Made by a program: the position numbers and the translations under genes. Positions 25,756-34,509 of a stretch of DNA of 64,000 bases are shown here, piece by piece. The notes beneath the pieces are model-generated. The model did no database searches and was not told the origin of the DNA. It saw nothing but the letters and a program-made list of their open reading frames with translations. This DNA is from Dokdonia pacifica. GTDB taxonomy: Bacteria; Bacteroidota; Bacteroidia; Flavobacteriales; Flavobacteriaceae. The stretch is taken from the NCBI RefSeq assembly GCF_900188275.1, contig NZ_FZNY01000001.1, forward strand, positions 1,550,001 through 1,614,000. The letters run 5' to 3'. Each line of letters begins with the position of its first letter. Within the stretch, counting starts at the first letter, position 1.

Positions 25756-27349
25756 AGTTAATTCCTGTTAGTTTGTGCATATCTCTGTTAAATGTGGATA
25801 GATCATCATGATTAAACTTACTGATATCATCATATCCACATGCTCTCGCTACTACTTTAATCAAGTTGTTTGTAGCATCAAAATAGTTGTGTAATTGCTT
25901 AGCAGAGCTATCAATAATTAAACGACTACGTAATGATTCTTTTTGGGTAGCAATTCCTACAGGACAGTTGTTACTACCACAAGCACGCATTCCTAAGCAT
26001 CCTATGGCTTGCAATGCCGAGTTAGATACGGCAATAGCATCGGCTCCTAACATTAACGCTTTCGCGAAATCTTCTGCAACACGCAATCCTCCTGTAATGA
26101 TAAGCGTCACATCTGTCGCACCTACTTTATCTAAATATTTTCTAGCTCTTGCCAAAGCAGGAATTGTTGGAACATTGATATGATCTCTTAAGATAGTAGG
26201 AGCAGACCCTGTACCGCCACCGCGACCATCAAGTATAATATAGTCTACACCTACATCTAGTGCAAACTGAATGTCTTTTTCTATATGACTAGCAGCGAGT
26301 TTAAATCCAATGGGGATTCCGCCAGTGCGTTCTCTTACTTGGGTGGCAAAGGCTTTAAAATCTTCTACCCCATGAAAATCTGGAAAGGTTGCTGGAGAAA
26401 TAGCTGTTTCGCCTTCATTAAGACCACGTACTTCTGCAATTTCTTTACTTACTTTGGCGCCAGGAAGATGACCTCCTGTTCCTGTTTTGGCTCCTTGGCC
26501 ACCTTTAAAATGAAAGGCTTGAACGTTATCAAGCTTGTCCCATGAAAACCCAAATTTCGCGGAAGCGAGTTCATAAAAATATTTAGAATTATTGGCTTGC
26601 TCTTCAGGAAGCATTCCTCCTTCTCCAGAACAGATTCCTGTTCCTGCTAACTCGGCTCCTTTAGATAAAGCAATTTTTGCTTCACGAGATAGTGCTCCAA
26701 AACTCATATCACTTACAAACAATGGAATGTCTAAATGGAGTGGTTTTTTTGCTTTTTTACCGATCACTACTTTGGTCGCTACATCATCTTCATCGAGTAA
26801 AGGGCGTGATGCTAATTGTGCAGGTAAAAACTGAATATCATTCCATTTAGGAAGAGTATTTCTATCTACTCCCATAGATGCAGAAAATCCGTGATGCCCA
26901 ATATTTTTCAATCCGTTTTGAGCCAGTTCTTTAATATAGGTGGTATAAGGTTCTGTCTCTTCAGGATGCGTATCTGCATAGGCTCCTAGGTATTGATCGC
27001 GATTAAAAGGCTGTGGGTGATTTACTAAGTATGCATCTATTTCAAACTCGTCTACAAGTAAATCGTCTCCATCAATTTTTGTAGAAAATTTATGTAAAAC
27101 CTCTTTATTGTTATATTCCGAAACGCCAGAATCTACACGGTAATCCCAGCCATGAACTCCACATATAAGATTATGGCCATCTACATGACCGTCTGACATT
27201 AAGGCGCCTCTATGAAGACAGCGACCGTATAATACCGAAATATCATCATCAAATTTTACAATTACTAAATCAAGTCCGTTTACGAGTGCATGCTCAGGTT
27301 TTTTGTTTTCTAATTGAGAAATTTTTGCAATAGAAATTGGTTTTTTCAT
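25742..27349 (-). CDS. Rieske domain fused to FMN glutamate-synthase domain
   Basis: Residues 1-105 are a Rieske domain with ligands Cys44-x-His46 (RCLHRGAL) and Cys63-x-x-His66 (CGVHGWDY). Residues about 140-520 are the FMN-binding TIM barrel of glutamate synthase large subunit, with GGQGAKTGTGGHLP, GGGTGSAP and the 3Fe-4S cysteines at 451, 457 and 462 (spacing C-x5-C-x4-C, ending CPVGIATQ). The N-terminal glutaminase domain and its Cys1 are absent, as in stand-alone GltB-like enzymes, so ammonia or an amine rather than glutamine would be the nitrogen donor, if it is an amination at all. Very unusual architecture; a key gene of the operon. Confidence 0.9.
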   Translation of the reverse strand: MKKPISIAKISQLENKKPEHALVNGLDLVIVKFDDDISVLYGRCLHRGALMSDGHVDGHNLICGVHGWDYRVDSGVSEYNNKEVLHKFSTKIDGDDLLVDEFEIDAYLVNHPQPFNRDQYLGAYADTHPEETEPYTTYIKELAQNGLKNIGHHGFSASMGVDRNTLPKWNDIQFLPAQLASRPLLDEDDVATKVVIGKKAKKPLHLDIPLFVSDMSFGALSREAKIALSKGAELAGTGICSGEGGMLPEEQANNSKYFYELASAKFGFSWDKLDNVQAFHFKGGQGAKTGTGGHLPGAKVSKEIAEVRGLNEGETAISPATFPDFHGVEDFKAFATQVRERTGGIPIGFKLAASHIEKDIQFALDVGVDYIILDGRGGGTGSAPTILRDHINVPTIPALARARKYLDKVGATDVTLIITGGLRVAEDFAKALMLGADAIAVSNSALQAIGCLGMRACGSNNCPVGIATQKESLRSRLIIDSSAKQLHNYFDATNNLIKVVARACGYDDISKFNHDDLSTFNRDMHKLTGINYAGI

Positions 27350-27383
27350 AGGTTTTAGTACTGTTGTTAGTTAAAATATATGT

Positions 27384-30300
27384 TTAAAATGCAAACCCTA
27401 GTACGAATACAATTCGCCCTCCGTCATTACTTCCGTAATATCCTACGTTTGCTGTAAATGTGTCAAGACCACTAATCCAGAAAGATCCTCCAGCGCTCGT
27501 GTTTATGGTACTAGATTCATCAATGATAGCAGCAGCTTCATTGCCTTCCCATACTCTTCCGTAATCAAAACCACCCGTAATTCCATAATTTAAAGGGATA
27601 AAACTACTTTTGAATTTTCCTAGTTTTAAACGTAGGTCTGTGTTTTGATAAAAAGCGTATTTACCAATAAAACGCTCATTTCTAAAACCTCTTAAACTAT
27701 GATTACCTCCTAAAGTAGCTCCGTGGAAGAATTCAAAGTTATCGCCTAGTATGGCTTCTCCTCCTATTTTTGTAGCAAATACGAGATTGCCGCTTTTAGA
27801 AATTTTATAGTCAAAGGCAAAATGGGATTCTACATATCCGAATTTATTGTCGCTATTACCTCCGTCAATATTGGTTTTATATCCTGCTGTGATTTCTGTA
27901 TCTAATCCATAAGTAGGGAAGGCAGCGTTATCCTTGTTTTTAAAACCATAAGAGACTTCTGCTCCTGCATAAGTTTGGTTTTCAAAAGTGAGTGCATTTA
28001 TTCCTGCTAGATCATCTGTAGCAATAAAACGATCTGCGGTATTTGCTACTTCAAAAGATTCTATGTGAGGTTTGATTTCAAAATATCCGCCATTATCTCC
28101 TCTTCTTATGAGGGATATGGCTCCTCTTAATTGACGTATACGTACACGGTTAAAATCTAGTTCTACTTCATTTCTGTCATATTCTGTATCATTACCAAAT
28201 CCAAAGAAGTTCTGAGCAAAATTAGGGCTGTTGTATTTGAATTCAACACCGAAATTCCAATTATGAAATATGTTTGCAAATTCTCCACTATAGCTTACAT
28301 CATATCCTGAATTTCCAGAATAGTAAGATGCGGTTATAATGTGTTTTGAAGTGAATGGATTGCTTTGTAAACCGTGAGTGGTAAATGTATTTGTAAACCC
28401 TATTCTAAGTCCATCATCTGGGTTTGCTCCAATAATAGGTAGTAACTGATTTACATTTTCTTTTCTTTTTTTGTAATCATAGTTATTGATTTCATAGTCG
28501 TCTACTAGCCATTTTTTTGATCGTTTATTTACGATGGTATTCTCTTTATTTTTATAATCGTAAATCTTTATCTTTTTTGTGTTTTTAAAATCATAGGTGT
28601 CATTTTTCTTACCACCAATTACTTTAATTTTAATAAGATGATCTCCTTCTCCTGTAACATTAAAAGTATCTTTTCCTTCAAGGCCATAAATCCAGATCTC
28701 TTTTGTTTCGGATGCGTTAAATGTACGTTCAAAAAGACCATTGTCTTTACGCATAATGGCTACGTGTGTTTGTCCATTAGGAAGTCTTTTTATATTAAAA
28801 ACATCACTTTTTTGAGTTCCAATTAATACAGCATGCTTGTTTACATAATCAAAATAAGATTTTGCAATGGTTAAGAGATTGCCTCGTCTTCCTTTTAATT
28901 TTGATTTAATTTCTTCTATGGTTTCCCCCTTCATTTCTTCAGGAAGATTTTCAAAGGCTTTTGCTATGATTTCATCTGTAACGTTATCTTGAATATATTT
29001 GGCTTCTTTTTCCCAAGCAGCCCAATCTGATTTATTGATAAATGATTCGTCTAAAGGGTAGGGTTCAAAGCTAAACCATCTTGGACTTTTTAGTTCATCG
29101 TCAAAAGATTGCATCATTCGTAAAGCTGGTACTGCTACACGTAAAAATCCAAAAATACTTCCATCAAATACAGAGAAAGCCTGATCTCTATCTCTTGGAA
29201 TAGGTTTGTATGTTTTTTTACCATCTTCTTTAAATACAGCCCATCGCCATTGATCTTCGTGACGATCCCAATCGCCAATAAGCATATCAAAAAGACGTGC
29301 TCTGATATAAGAAGATTCATCTACAGCAGATTTACCATTTTTATGAATTTCTTGAAGTACGTCTGCGGTACTTACAATATCTTCAGGATATCCAAAGCTT
29401 TTAGCATCTTTATGTCCAGATTCTACACGTTCTTCTAGTAAATATAATTCGTCACCATATTCATCATTGTATTCTCCTAAGGCTTCTTGTTTAGGAATGT
29501 AATATAAATTGGGATTGGTATGATATACCTTTGCAGCATCTGCCAAATCTCCTATTGTAGTAGCAGTATAAGGATGTGCTGCGGTATAAAAATCTAACAC
29601 AAAACGATCTGCAAAACTGCCTTCAAGCTCTTCTTCTACGTAGGTTTCTTTAAAAGCAGTTGCTTGTAAGAACTTGGTGGCACTTTTACGTAACGCACGC
29701 ATCACATATTGCTTACCATCTTTGTCTTCTAGTCGTAGTGATTTAGATTGGTGTCCGCCGCCACGTCTTACAGGAGTAAGCCCCCCTAATAGAGTGTCTA
29801 TAAATGCAACGGGAGCTTCTACTTCTTTGCTGTAAAATTCGCGATAGCGTTTTCCCCAAAGCCCTTTGTAGAGTTTGCTTTTCTCAGTTTCTTCACTAGC
29901 ATATACAGCAGCCTTTTTAGTTTCTGGGTAGGTGTTTTTAGGTTCAAAAGAAATGGAAGATGTCTGTTGTGTATTTTCGAAAAGTGTTGTTGTAAATAAC
30001 ACGCTATTTTCATTTTTGAAATGTACAGAAAGGCTACCATCCGTATGGATATCAAGACGTGCGTATCCTTTTTCGCTTGAAGCGAAATCGCCACTATTTT
30101 TAATTACCTTTTTAACATTTTGAGTGTCTCCAGAAGCGCCGCTTATAATCTGTGGCACGCCAAAATCATTGATATATTGCAGGTTTTTATCACTTCCAGA
30201 AACAAATACAATCTTATCGTTTTCTTGAGCGATAGTGAGTAATCTATTGCGTAAACTCCTGTATTGCGTATGCTGAAAATCTTCTTGAGAAAAACCACCT

Positions 30301-30932
30301 GTTCTTGCAAAAAATCCAGTTTTAGATAATGAGAGCATTGGGTGATGAATGGCAATGATCTTTGTTTTTGCTTGCGCCTTTTTCAAAATGCTTTCAAACT
30401 CTAAAAAGAAATCATTTCTGTTTTTGATATCACAATCTTCATTGAGATACGTTTGTTTATCCCAATCTTCTAGATACCATTGAGAATCTATAGTGATAAG
30501 GATTGCATTATCAGTAAGGTTTGTCTTTTTGATAGGACATCCTTTATCTGGGTAAAACTTGGCATCGCTATTTTTTTGGATATACTTTTCAAAAGCTTTT
30601 ACACCTTTATAACCATTAAATTCCCATTCATTATGCCCAGATGTAAAGATGACATTCTTTTTTAATGAAGAGACAATATTGAGTTGATCATCTACTACAG
30701 ATATTGCAGTATCATCAAATCCATTTTCAGGAGTTGTATTCCCCAATAAGAGCAGCTTAGAGTTTTCAGAAGCGTCTTCTACAATGGTGCGTAGTGTATT
30801 TATTCCTTCTGTTGTATTTGTATTTCCGGTAATGTATACAGAGATTTCTTTTTCTTGTCCATATGTATACGATGTTATGCAAAGTATAAGAACAAAGAAG
30901 GCTTTGTAAATATGGTTTTTAGAATTAATCAT
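27384..30932 (-). CDS. Three-part outer-membrane protein: phosphoesterase-like, kinase-like, beta-barrel
   Basis: A signal peptide (to about Gln26) is followed by a calcineurin-phosphoesterase-like domain (30-300) in which metal-binding motifs have decayed (ITGNTN for GDxGN, GHNEWEF for GNHE, SGSDKN for GHDH; HHPML at 196 is kept). Residues about 390-780 hold an atypical kinase-like region: DxxGKQYVMRALRK, LIGDWDRHEDQ at 551-561 and PRDRDQAF at 579-586, like CotH/Fam20-type kinases. Residues about 830-1182 form a BamA/TamA-like 16-strand barrel (GGNHSLRGFRNERF, terminal GFAF). It is probably exported through or displayed at the outer membrane. It starts the redox operon, 34 bp upstream of the Rieske-GltB gene. 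Confidence 0.72.
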   Translation of the reverse strand: MINSKNHIYKAFFVLILCITSYTYGQEKEISVYITGNTNTTEGINTLRTIVEDASENSKLLLLGNTTPENGFDDTAISVVDDQLNIVSSLKKNVIFTSGHNEWEFNGYKGVKAFEKYIQKNSDAKFYPDKGCPIKKTNLTDNAILITIDSQWYLEDWDKQTYLNEDCDIKNRNDFFLEFESILKKAQAKTKIIAIHHPMLSLSKTGFFARTGGFSQEDFQHTQYRSLRNRLLTIAQENDKIVFVSGSDKNLQYINDFGVPQIISGASGDTQNVKKVIKNSGDFASSEKGYARLDIHTDGSLSVHFKNENSVLFTTTLFENTQQTSSISFEPKNTYPETKKAAVYASEETEKSKLYKGLWGKRYREFYSKEVEAPVAFIDTLLGGLTPVRRGGGHQSKSLRLEDKDGKQYVMRALRKSATKFLQATAFKETYVEEELEGSFADRFVLDFYTAAHPYTATTIGDLADAAKVYHTNPNLYYIPKQEALGEYNDEYGDELYLLEERVESGHKDAKSFGYPEDIVSTADVLQEIHKNGKSAVDESSYIRARLFDMLIGDWDRHEDQWRWAVFKEDGKKTYKPIPRDRDQAFSVFDGSIFGFLRVAVPALRMMQSFDDELKSPRWFSFEPYPLDESFINKSDWAAWEKEAKYIQDNVTDEIIAKAFENLPEEMKGETIEEIKSKLKGRRGNLLTIAKSYFDYVNKHAVLIGTQKSDVFNIKRLPNGQTHVAIMRKDNGLFERTFNASETKEIWIYGLEGKDTFNVTGEGDHLIKIKVIGGKKNDTYDFKNTKKIKIYDYKNKENTIVNKRSKKWLVDDYEINNYDYKKRKENVNQLLPIIGANPDDGLRIGFTNTFTTHGLQSNPFTSKHIITASYYSGNSGYDVSYSGEFANIFHNWNFGVEFKYNSPNFAQNFFGFGNDTEYDRNEVELDFNRVRIRQLRGAISLIRRGDNGGYFEIKPHIESFEVANTADRFIATDDLAGINALTFENQTYAGAEVSYGFKNKDNAAFPTYGLDTEITAGYKTNIDGGNSDNKFGYVESHFAFDYKISKSGNLVFATKIGGEAILGDNFEFFHGATLGGNHSLRGFRNERFIGKYAFYQNTDLRLKLGKFKSSFIPLNYGITGGFDYGRVWEGNEAAAIIDESSTINTSAGGSFWISGLDTFTANVGYYGSNDGGRIVFVLGFAF

Positions 30933-31178
30933 TTGCGAGTTTATGTTTGATAGTGGTTAATTTTTAAAATAGTTCTCCTTGCAGAAGCATAGTAGGAATA
31001 CCTCTGAAAATGAAATTTATAATAATATGTTATTAGTTATTGATGGTTAAGGGGAAACGAATCATCAATAAAATTTATCCTTAATATATGATTCTACATC
31101 TAGGGCATTTTCAGCCAATAATGGTACTTTATAATTTGATCCTATTAAGATACTATAATTTGTTTTGATGCTTCTTTT
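30933..31178. promoter_or_regulatory. Leader region of the large operon, with inverted repeat
   Basis: The 246-bp gap upstream of the operon contains the perfect inverted repeat TTATTGATG (31037-31045) and CATCAATAA (31063-31071), 9-bp arms with a 17-bp spacer. It could be an operator for the nearby Crp/Fnr protein or a hairpin. No exact TAnnTTTG element is evident for the minus strand, so the start of transcription may lie further upstream. Confidence 0.4.
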
Positions 31179-31436
31179 TTAGTTGTTGTATACTAATAAT
31201 AGCTTCTTCGGCGTATGTACTTTATAGAGGAGATTGTGTCTAATAAAATAAAATAGAAAACTACTGATAGTTAATAGAGTGACAATTTGTAAGTAATTTA
31301 AAGATACAAATTTGGTAAATTCAGAATTGTCAGAATTTCCTAAAATATATAATAAGTACTGTGTTGGGTATTTGCTTGAGAGCACAAGAATAAATCCAAT
31401 AAGGCATAAGTAGCCTAGTGTTTTATGTAGCTTCAT
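31179..31436 (-). CDS. Small membrane protein of unknown function
   Basis: An 85-residue protein with two hydrophobic helices (about residues 9-30 and 48-68) and a basic tail (HTPKKLLLVYNN). It lies between the Crp/Fnr regulator gene and the operon, all on the minus strand. I do not recognise it. Confidence 0.55.
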   Translation of the reverse strand: MKLHKTLGYLCLIGFILVLSSKYPTQYLLYILGNSDNSEFTKFVSLNYLQIVTLLTISSFLFYFIRHNLLYKVHTPKKLLLVYNN

Positions 31437-31555
31437 GATTTGATTAGTTGTTGTTGTTGCATCTGTCGAAGTGTTCTAAAATTCCTTTCACAAAAAATTT
31501 AAAATATTCAAAAAACATCATGATACATAGTGCTATTTAGATGTTTATGAATCAT

Positions 31556-32218
31556 TTATTTCTTAAGTTTTATAATAAATTTTGTGTCATATTGAATATC
31601 TCCATCCTTGCGCATTGAGCTTAATACATTACTTACCGTCTGTCGCGATGTATTTGTAAGTCCAGCAATATCTTTGTGTGTAAGTAGATTTTTTGCGACT
31701 AGATTACCTTCTTCATTCGGTGTTCCAAACTCACTTACATAATCTGCTATAAATTCTTTAATTCTCACATGACTATCCTTATATAAAAGATCGTGTAATT
31801 TCCGCTCTAAGCGCTTTATACGTGTGCCATATATTTTTAAAACACCATTTTTAAGTGATTTGTGTTTTTGCATTAAAGCCTCCATTTGCCCTGATTCAAT
31901 ATAACATATCACGCAATCTTCAAGTGCATATGCAACTTCTTCAGAAGCCATTTCTTCATCATATAGTGAGAGTTCTCCAAATATATTACCACGTTTTGCA
32001 ACATATTTTACTGTATGGGTATTCTTATCTACAATTTTTACGACTCCTTTTTTTAGAAAGAAAATACATTTTTTATCGACGCTTTGAAGATTAATAACAG
32101 AGCCTTTATCTATATTATCCATTTCCAGAATTTCACAAATGGACATCATCGTGACAATGCCTAATTTTCTAAAGAGATTAAATTCTTCTAAAAACCAATA
32201 CTTAGTAAGTGTTTTCAA
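31556..32218 (-). CDS. Crp/Fnr-family transcriptional regulator
   Basis: The 220-residue protein has a cyclic-nucleotide-binding-type beta-roll (about 20-135; KGSVINLQSVDKKCIFFLKKGVVKI, GELSLYDEE), a long dimer helix, and a C-terminal winged helix (LTHKDIAGLTNTSRQTVSNVLSSMRKDG at about 180-207). The CAP cAMP-binding Arg/Ser pair is not obvious, so the effector is unknown; there is no Cys cluster as in Fnr. The TTG start keeps the family-typical YWFLEEFNLFRKLG start. A TAnnTTTG element lies at 32242-32249. It is the first gene of the minus-strand cluster and a candidate regulator of it. Confidence 0.85.
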   Translation of the reverse strand: MKTLTKYWFLEEFNLFRKLGIVTMMSICEILEMDNIDKGSVINLQSVDKKCIFFLKKGVVKIVDKNTHTVKYVAKRGNIFGELSLYDEEMASEEVAYALEDCVICYIESGQMEALMQKHKSLKNGVLKIYGTRIKRLERKLHDLLYKDSHVRIKEFIADYVSEFGTPNEEGNLVAKNLLTHKDIAGLTNTSRQTVSNVLSSMRKDGDIQYDTKFIIKLKK

Positions 32219-32241
32219 TAATTTAAAATATTATGGTTGCT

Positions 32242-32249
32242 CAAAAATA
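32242..32249 (-). promoter_or_regulatory. Bacteroidota -7 element of the Crp/Fnr gene
   Basis: TATTTTTG on the minus strand matches TAnnTTTG, 24 bases upstream of the TTG start. No clear -33 TTG is found. Confidence 0.5.
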
Positions 32250-32351
32250 AATAAATGCGTCTTTAGGAAATAGTTTTAAAAAAATAGAAGTTACTACAGA
32301 CGACACTTATGGTATATTTTTTTTTGAGTTAATTGATTTTTAGTGTACGTA

Positions 32352-34445
32352 TCATCTTTTTTGCAGTAGATATAATCCCAATTTTATTTTCCAATAAGGA
32401 ACTTGCTCTTCGAAGTGCATAAAGTATGATTTTAGACTAGAAGCATCTTCAATCTCTTCTTGTGCTTTCTCAATTTGCGCTATTTCTTGTGTCGTTATAA
32501 ATTGATCAAAATCTATATGCATACCGCCTTCATATAATTTTAAAACATGATTAAATATAGATCCCGTGGTTAAATTTCGTGCTTCTGCAATTTCTTCTAT
32601 AGAGAGTCCTTCCTCAATGTAAACTCTCGTTTCTTCATGGGTTTTACCTATTTTGGTTTTTTTAGGTTTTTTAGTGTGTGCTTTAATGACATTGAGAAAA
32701 TCAGTAGCATATCGTTCTAATTTTGCTTGTCCTACACCACTTATTTGAAGAAACTCAGCTTCTGTAGTTGGTTCTTGATCTTCCATGTCCTTTAGACTAG
32801 CATCACTAAAAATGATATATGCAGGCACATTTTCATCTCGTGCTAATTCATTACGTAACTCACGAAGCTTTTCAAATAAAGTTCCTTTTGGTTTTTTAGG
32901 TTTTCGTTCTTTAGGAATTTCAACGATGGGTTGCACTAGGTTAGCCAATTGTACCTTTTTACCCTTAAATAACACTTCTTTAGCTAGAGATGTGAGGAGG
33001 AGTCTTCCGCTTTCGCGAAAGCGTATTTCTAATAACCCCTGATTAATCATTTGAATGATATACTGTTGTAAATCTTTCCAGGCAATATCTTTAGCTGCAC
33101 CAAATGTTTTAATATGTTGATATCCCTTATCGTATACCGAAGCATTATGAGCTCCTCTTAGTACATCTATAACCATACCCAAGGCTTCTTGCTCTTTTAA
33201 TCGAGTCACACCAGATAGTACTTTTTGGGCAATGGTCGTACCATCAAAATACTCAGGATTATTTTTACAGATATCACAATTACCACAGTCTTCTATTAAA
33301 AACTCACCAAAGTAATTGAGCAGTACTTTTCTGCGACAGCTTAAAGCTTCTGCATACTGTTGCATTCGTTCTAGCTTTGCAGTTTGATATTCAATATTAG
33401 CGCTGTTTTCTATAAACTTGCGTAATTGTATAGTATCTGCATAGCTATAAAAAAGCAACGTATGAGATGGAATCCCATCTCTACCTGCACGACCGATTTC
33501 TTGATAATAGCCTTCTATATTTTTAGGCATATTGTAATGTATTACCCAGCGTACATTACTTTTATCGATTCCCATTCCAAAGGCTATTGTAGCAACAATG
33601 ATAGGCGTTTTGTCATTGATAAAATCTTCTTGAATTTTTGCACGTTCTTTTGCATCAAGGCCTGCATGATATGCTTTTGCTGTATGGTCTGCATCTCTTA
33701 ATTTTTGCGCGAGTTGTTCTGTGCTTTTTCTACTTAAGCAATAAACAATACCACTCTCAAAAGGATGATTGTCTAGAAAGGCAAGGATTTGCTGTATTCT
33801 ATTTTGTCCAGGTCGTACATCTAGAAATAAATTGGGTCTGTCAAAAGATGCTACGTAGCGTTTTGCTTTTGGGATGGAAAGCTGTTCTGCAATATCATCT
33901 TGCGTTGAGACATCTGCGGTTGCTGTAAGAGCGACCAAAGGCGTTTCAGGGTATCTTTTTTTAAGATATCCTAATTGAGTATATGCAGGTCTAAAATCAT
34001 GCCCCCAAGAAGAGATGCAATGTGCTTCATCTACAGCAATGAGGTTTACTTGTATTTCTTGTAATAAGGTGTCTAGTAATGATAAACTTTCTGGAGCTAC
34101 ATAGATAAGGTCAAGGTGTCCTTCTCGCAAATCATGAGTAACTTTTTCAATTTCTTCTGGAGCTTGTGTGCTATTGTAGTATGCCGCTCTGATACCATTT
34201 GCTTTTAAGGCATCTACTTGGTCTTTCATTAATGCTATGAGCGGTGAAATTACAAGGGCAGTGCCAGATAATGCAAGAGAAGGAAGCTGAAAACACATAG
34301 ATTTTCCACCTCCAGTAGGCATAATTACTAACGTGTCTTTTCCTGAAATGATATCTTGAATGATATCGAGTTGGTTTTCACGAAAGTGATCATACCCAAA
34401 ATGGGTTTTAAGTAGCTTGTGTAGATTATCTTTCTCTGGAGTCAT
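32352..34445 (-). CDS. recQ: RecQ-family ATP-dependent DNA helicase
   Basis: The 697-residue enzyme unwinds DNA 3' to 5' in recombination repair. It has the Walker A motif MPTGGGKSMCFQLP, the DEAH box AVDEAHCISSWGHDFRP with the RecQ aromatic loop, motif VI GRAGRDG, the zinc-binding cysteines (CRR...CGNCDIC), a winged-helix region, an HRDC domain (about 520-600) and a C-terminal helix-turn-helix extension (ETRVYIEEGLSIEEIAEARNL). I use ATG 34445 rather than TTG 34451. A palindrome copy at 33008 is read as RFRES before GRLLL, in the winged-helix region. Confidence 0.95.
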   Translation of the reverse strand: MTPEKDNLHKLLKTHFGYDHFRENQLDIIQDIISGKDTLVIMPTGGGKSMCFQLPSLALSGTALVISPLIALMKDQVDALKANGIRAAYYNSTQAPEEIEKVTHDLREGHLDLIYVAPESLSLLDTLLQEIQVNLIAVDEAHCISSWGHDFRPAYTQLGYLKKRYPETPLVALTATADVSTQDDIAEQLSIPKAKRYVASFDRPNLFLDVRPGQNRIQQILAFLDNHPFESGIVYCLSRKSTEQLAQKLRDADHTAKAYHAGLDAKERAKIQEDFINDKTPIIVATIAFGMGIDKSNVRWVIHYNMPKNIEGYYQEIGRAGRDGIPSHTLLFYSYADTIQLRKFIENSANIEYQTAKLERMQQYAEALSCRRKVLLNYFGEFLIEDCGNCDICKNNPEYFDGTTIAQKVLSGVTRLKEQEALGMVIDVLRGAHNASVYDKGYQHIKTFGAAKDIAWKDLQQYIIQMINQGLLEIRFRESGRLLLTSLAKEVLFKGKKVQLANLVQPIVEIPKERKPKKPKGTLFEKLRELRNELARDENVPAYIIFSDASLKDMEDQEPTTEAEFLQISGVGQAKLERYATDFLNVIKAHTKKPKKTKIGKTHEETRVYIEEGLSIEEIAEARNLTTGSIFNHVLKLYEGGMHIDFDQFITTQEIAQIEKAQEEIEDASSLKSYFMHFEEQVPYWKIKLGLYLLQKR
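33008..33023. repeat. Palindrome copy (in recQ)
   Basis: Perfect CGCTTTCGCGAAAGCG; read as RFRES in RecQ. Confidence 0.9.
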
Positions 34446-34509
34446 AGGCAAAGTGCAAGCTACTAAATATGCAGTGTAATCAAAGTGATTCTATAGATAA
34501 AAAATGATT

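Noticed and set aside
30061-30090. TTTCGCTTGAAGCGAAA inverted repeat in the outer-membrane protein gene
   Set aside because: It resembles the TTTCGCGAAA family only loosely; kept out of the count of palindrome copies.
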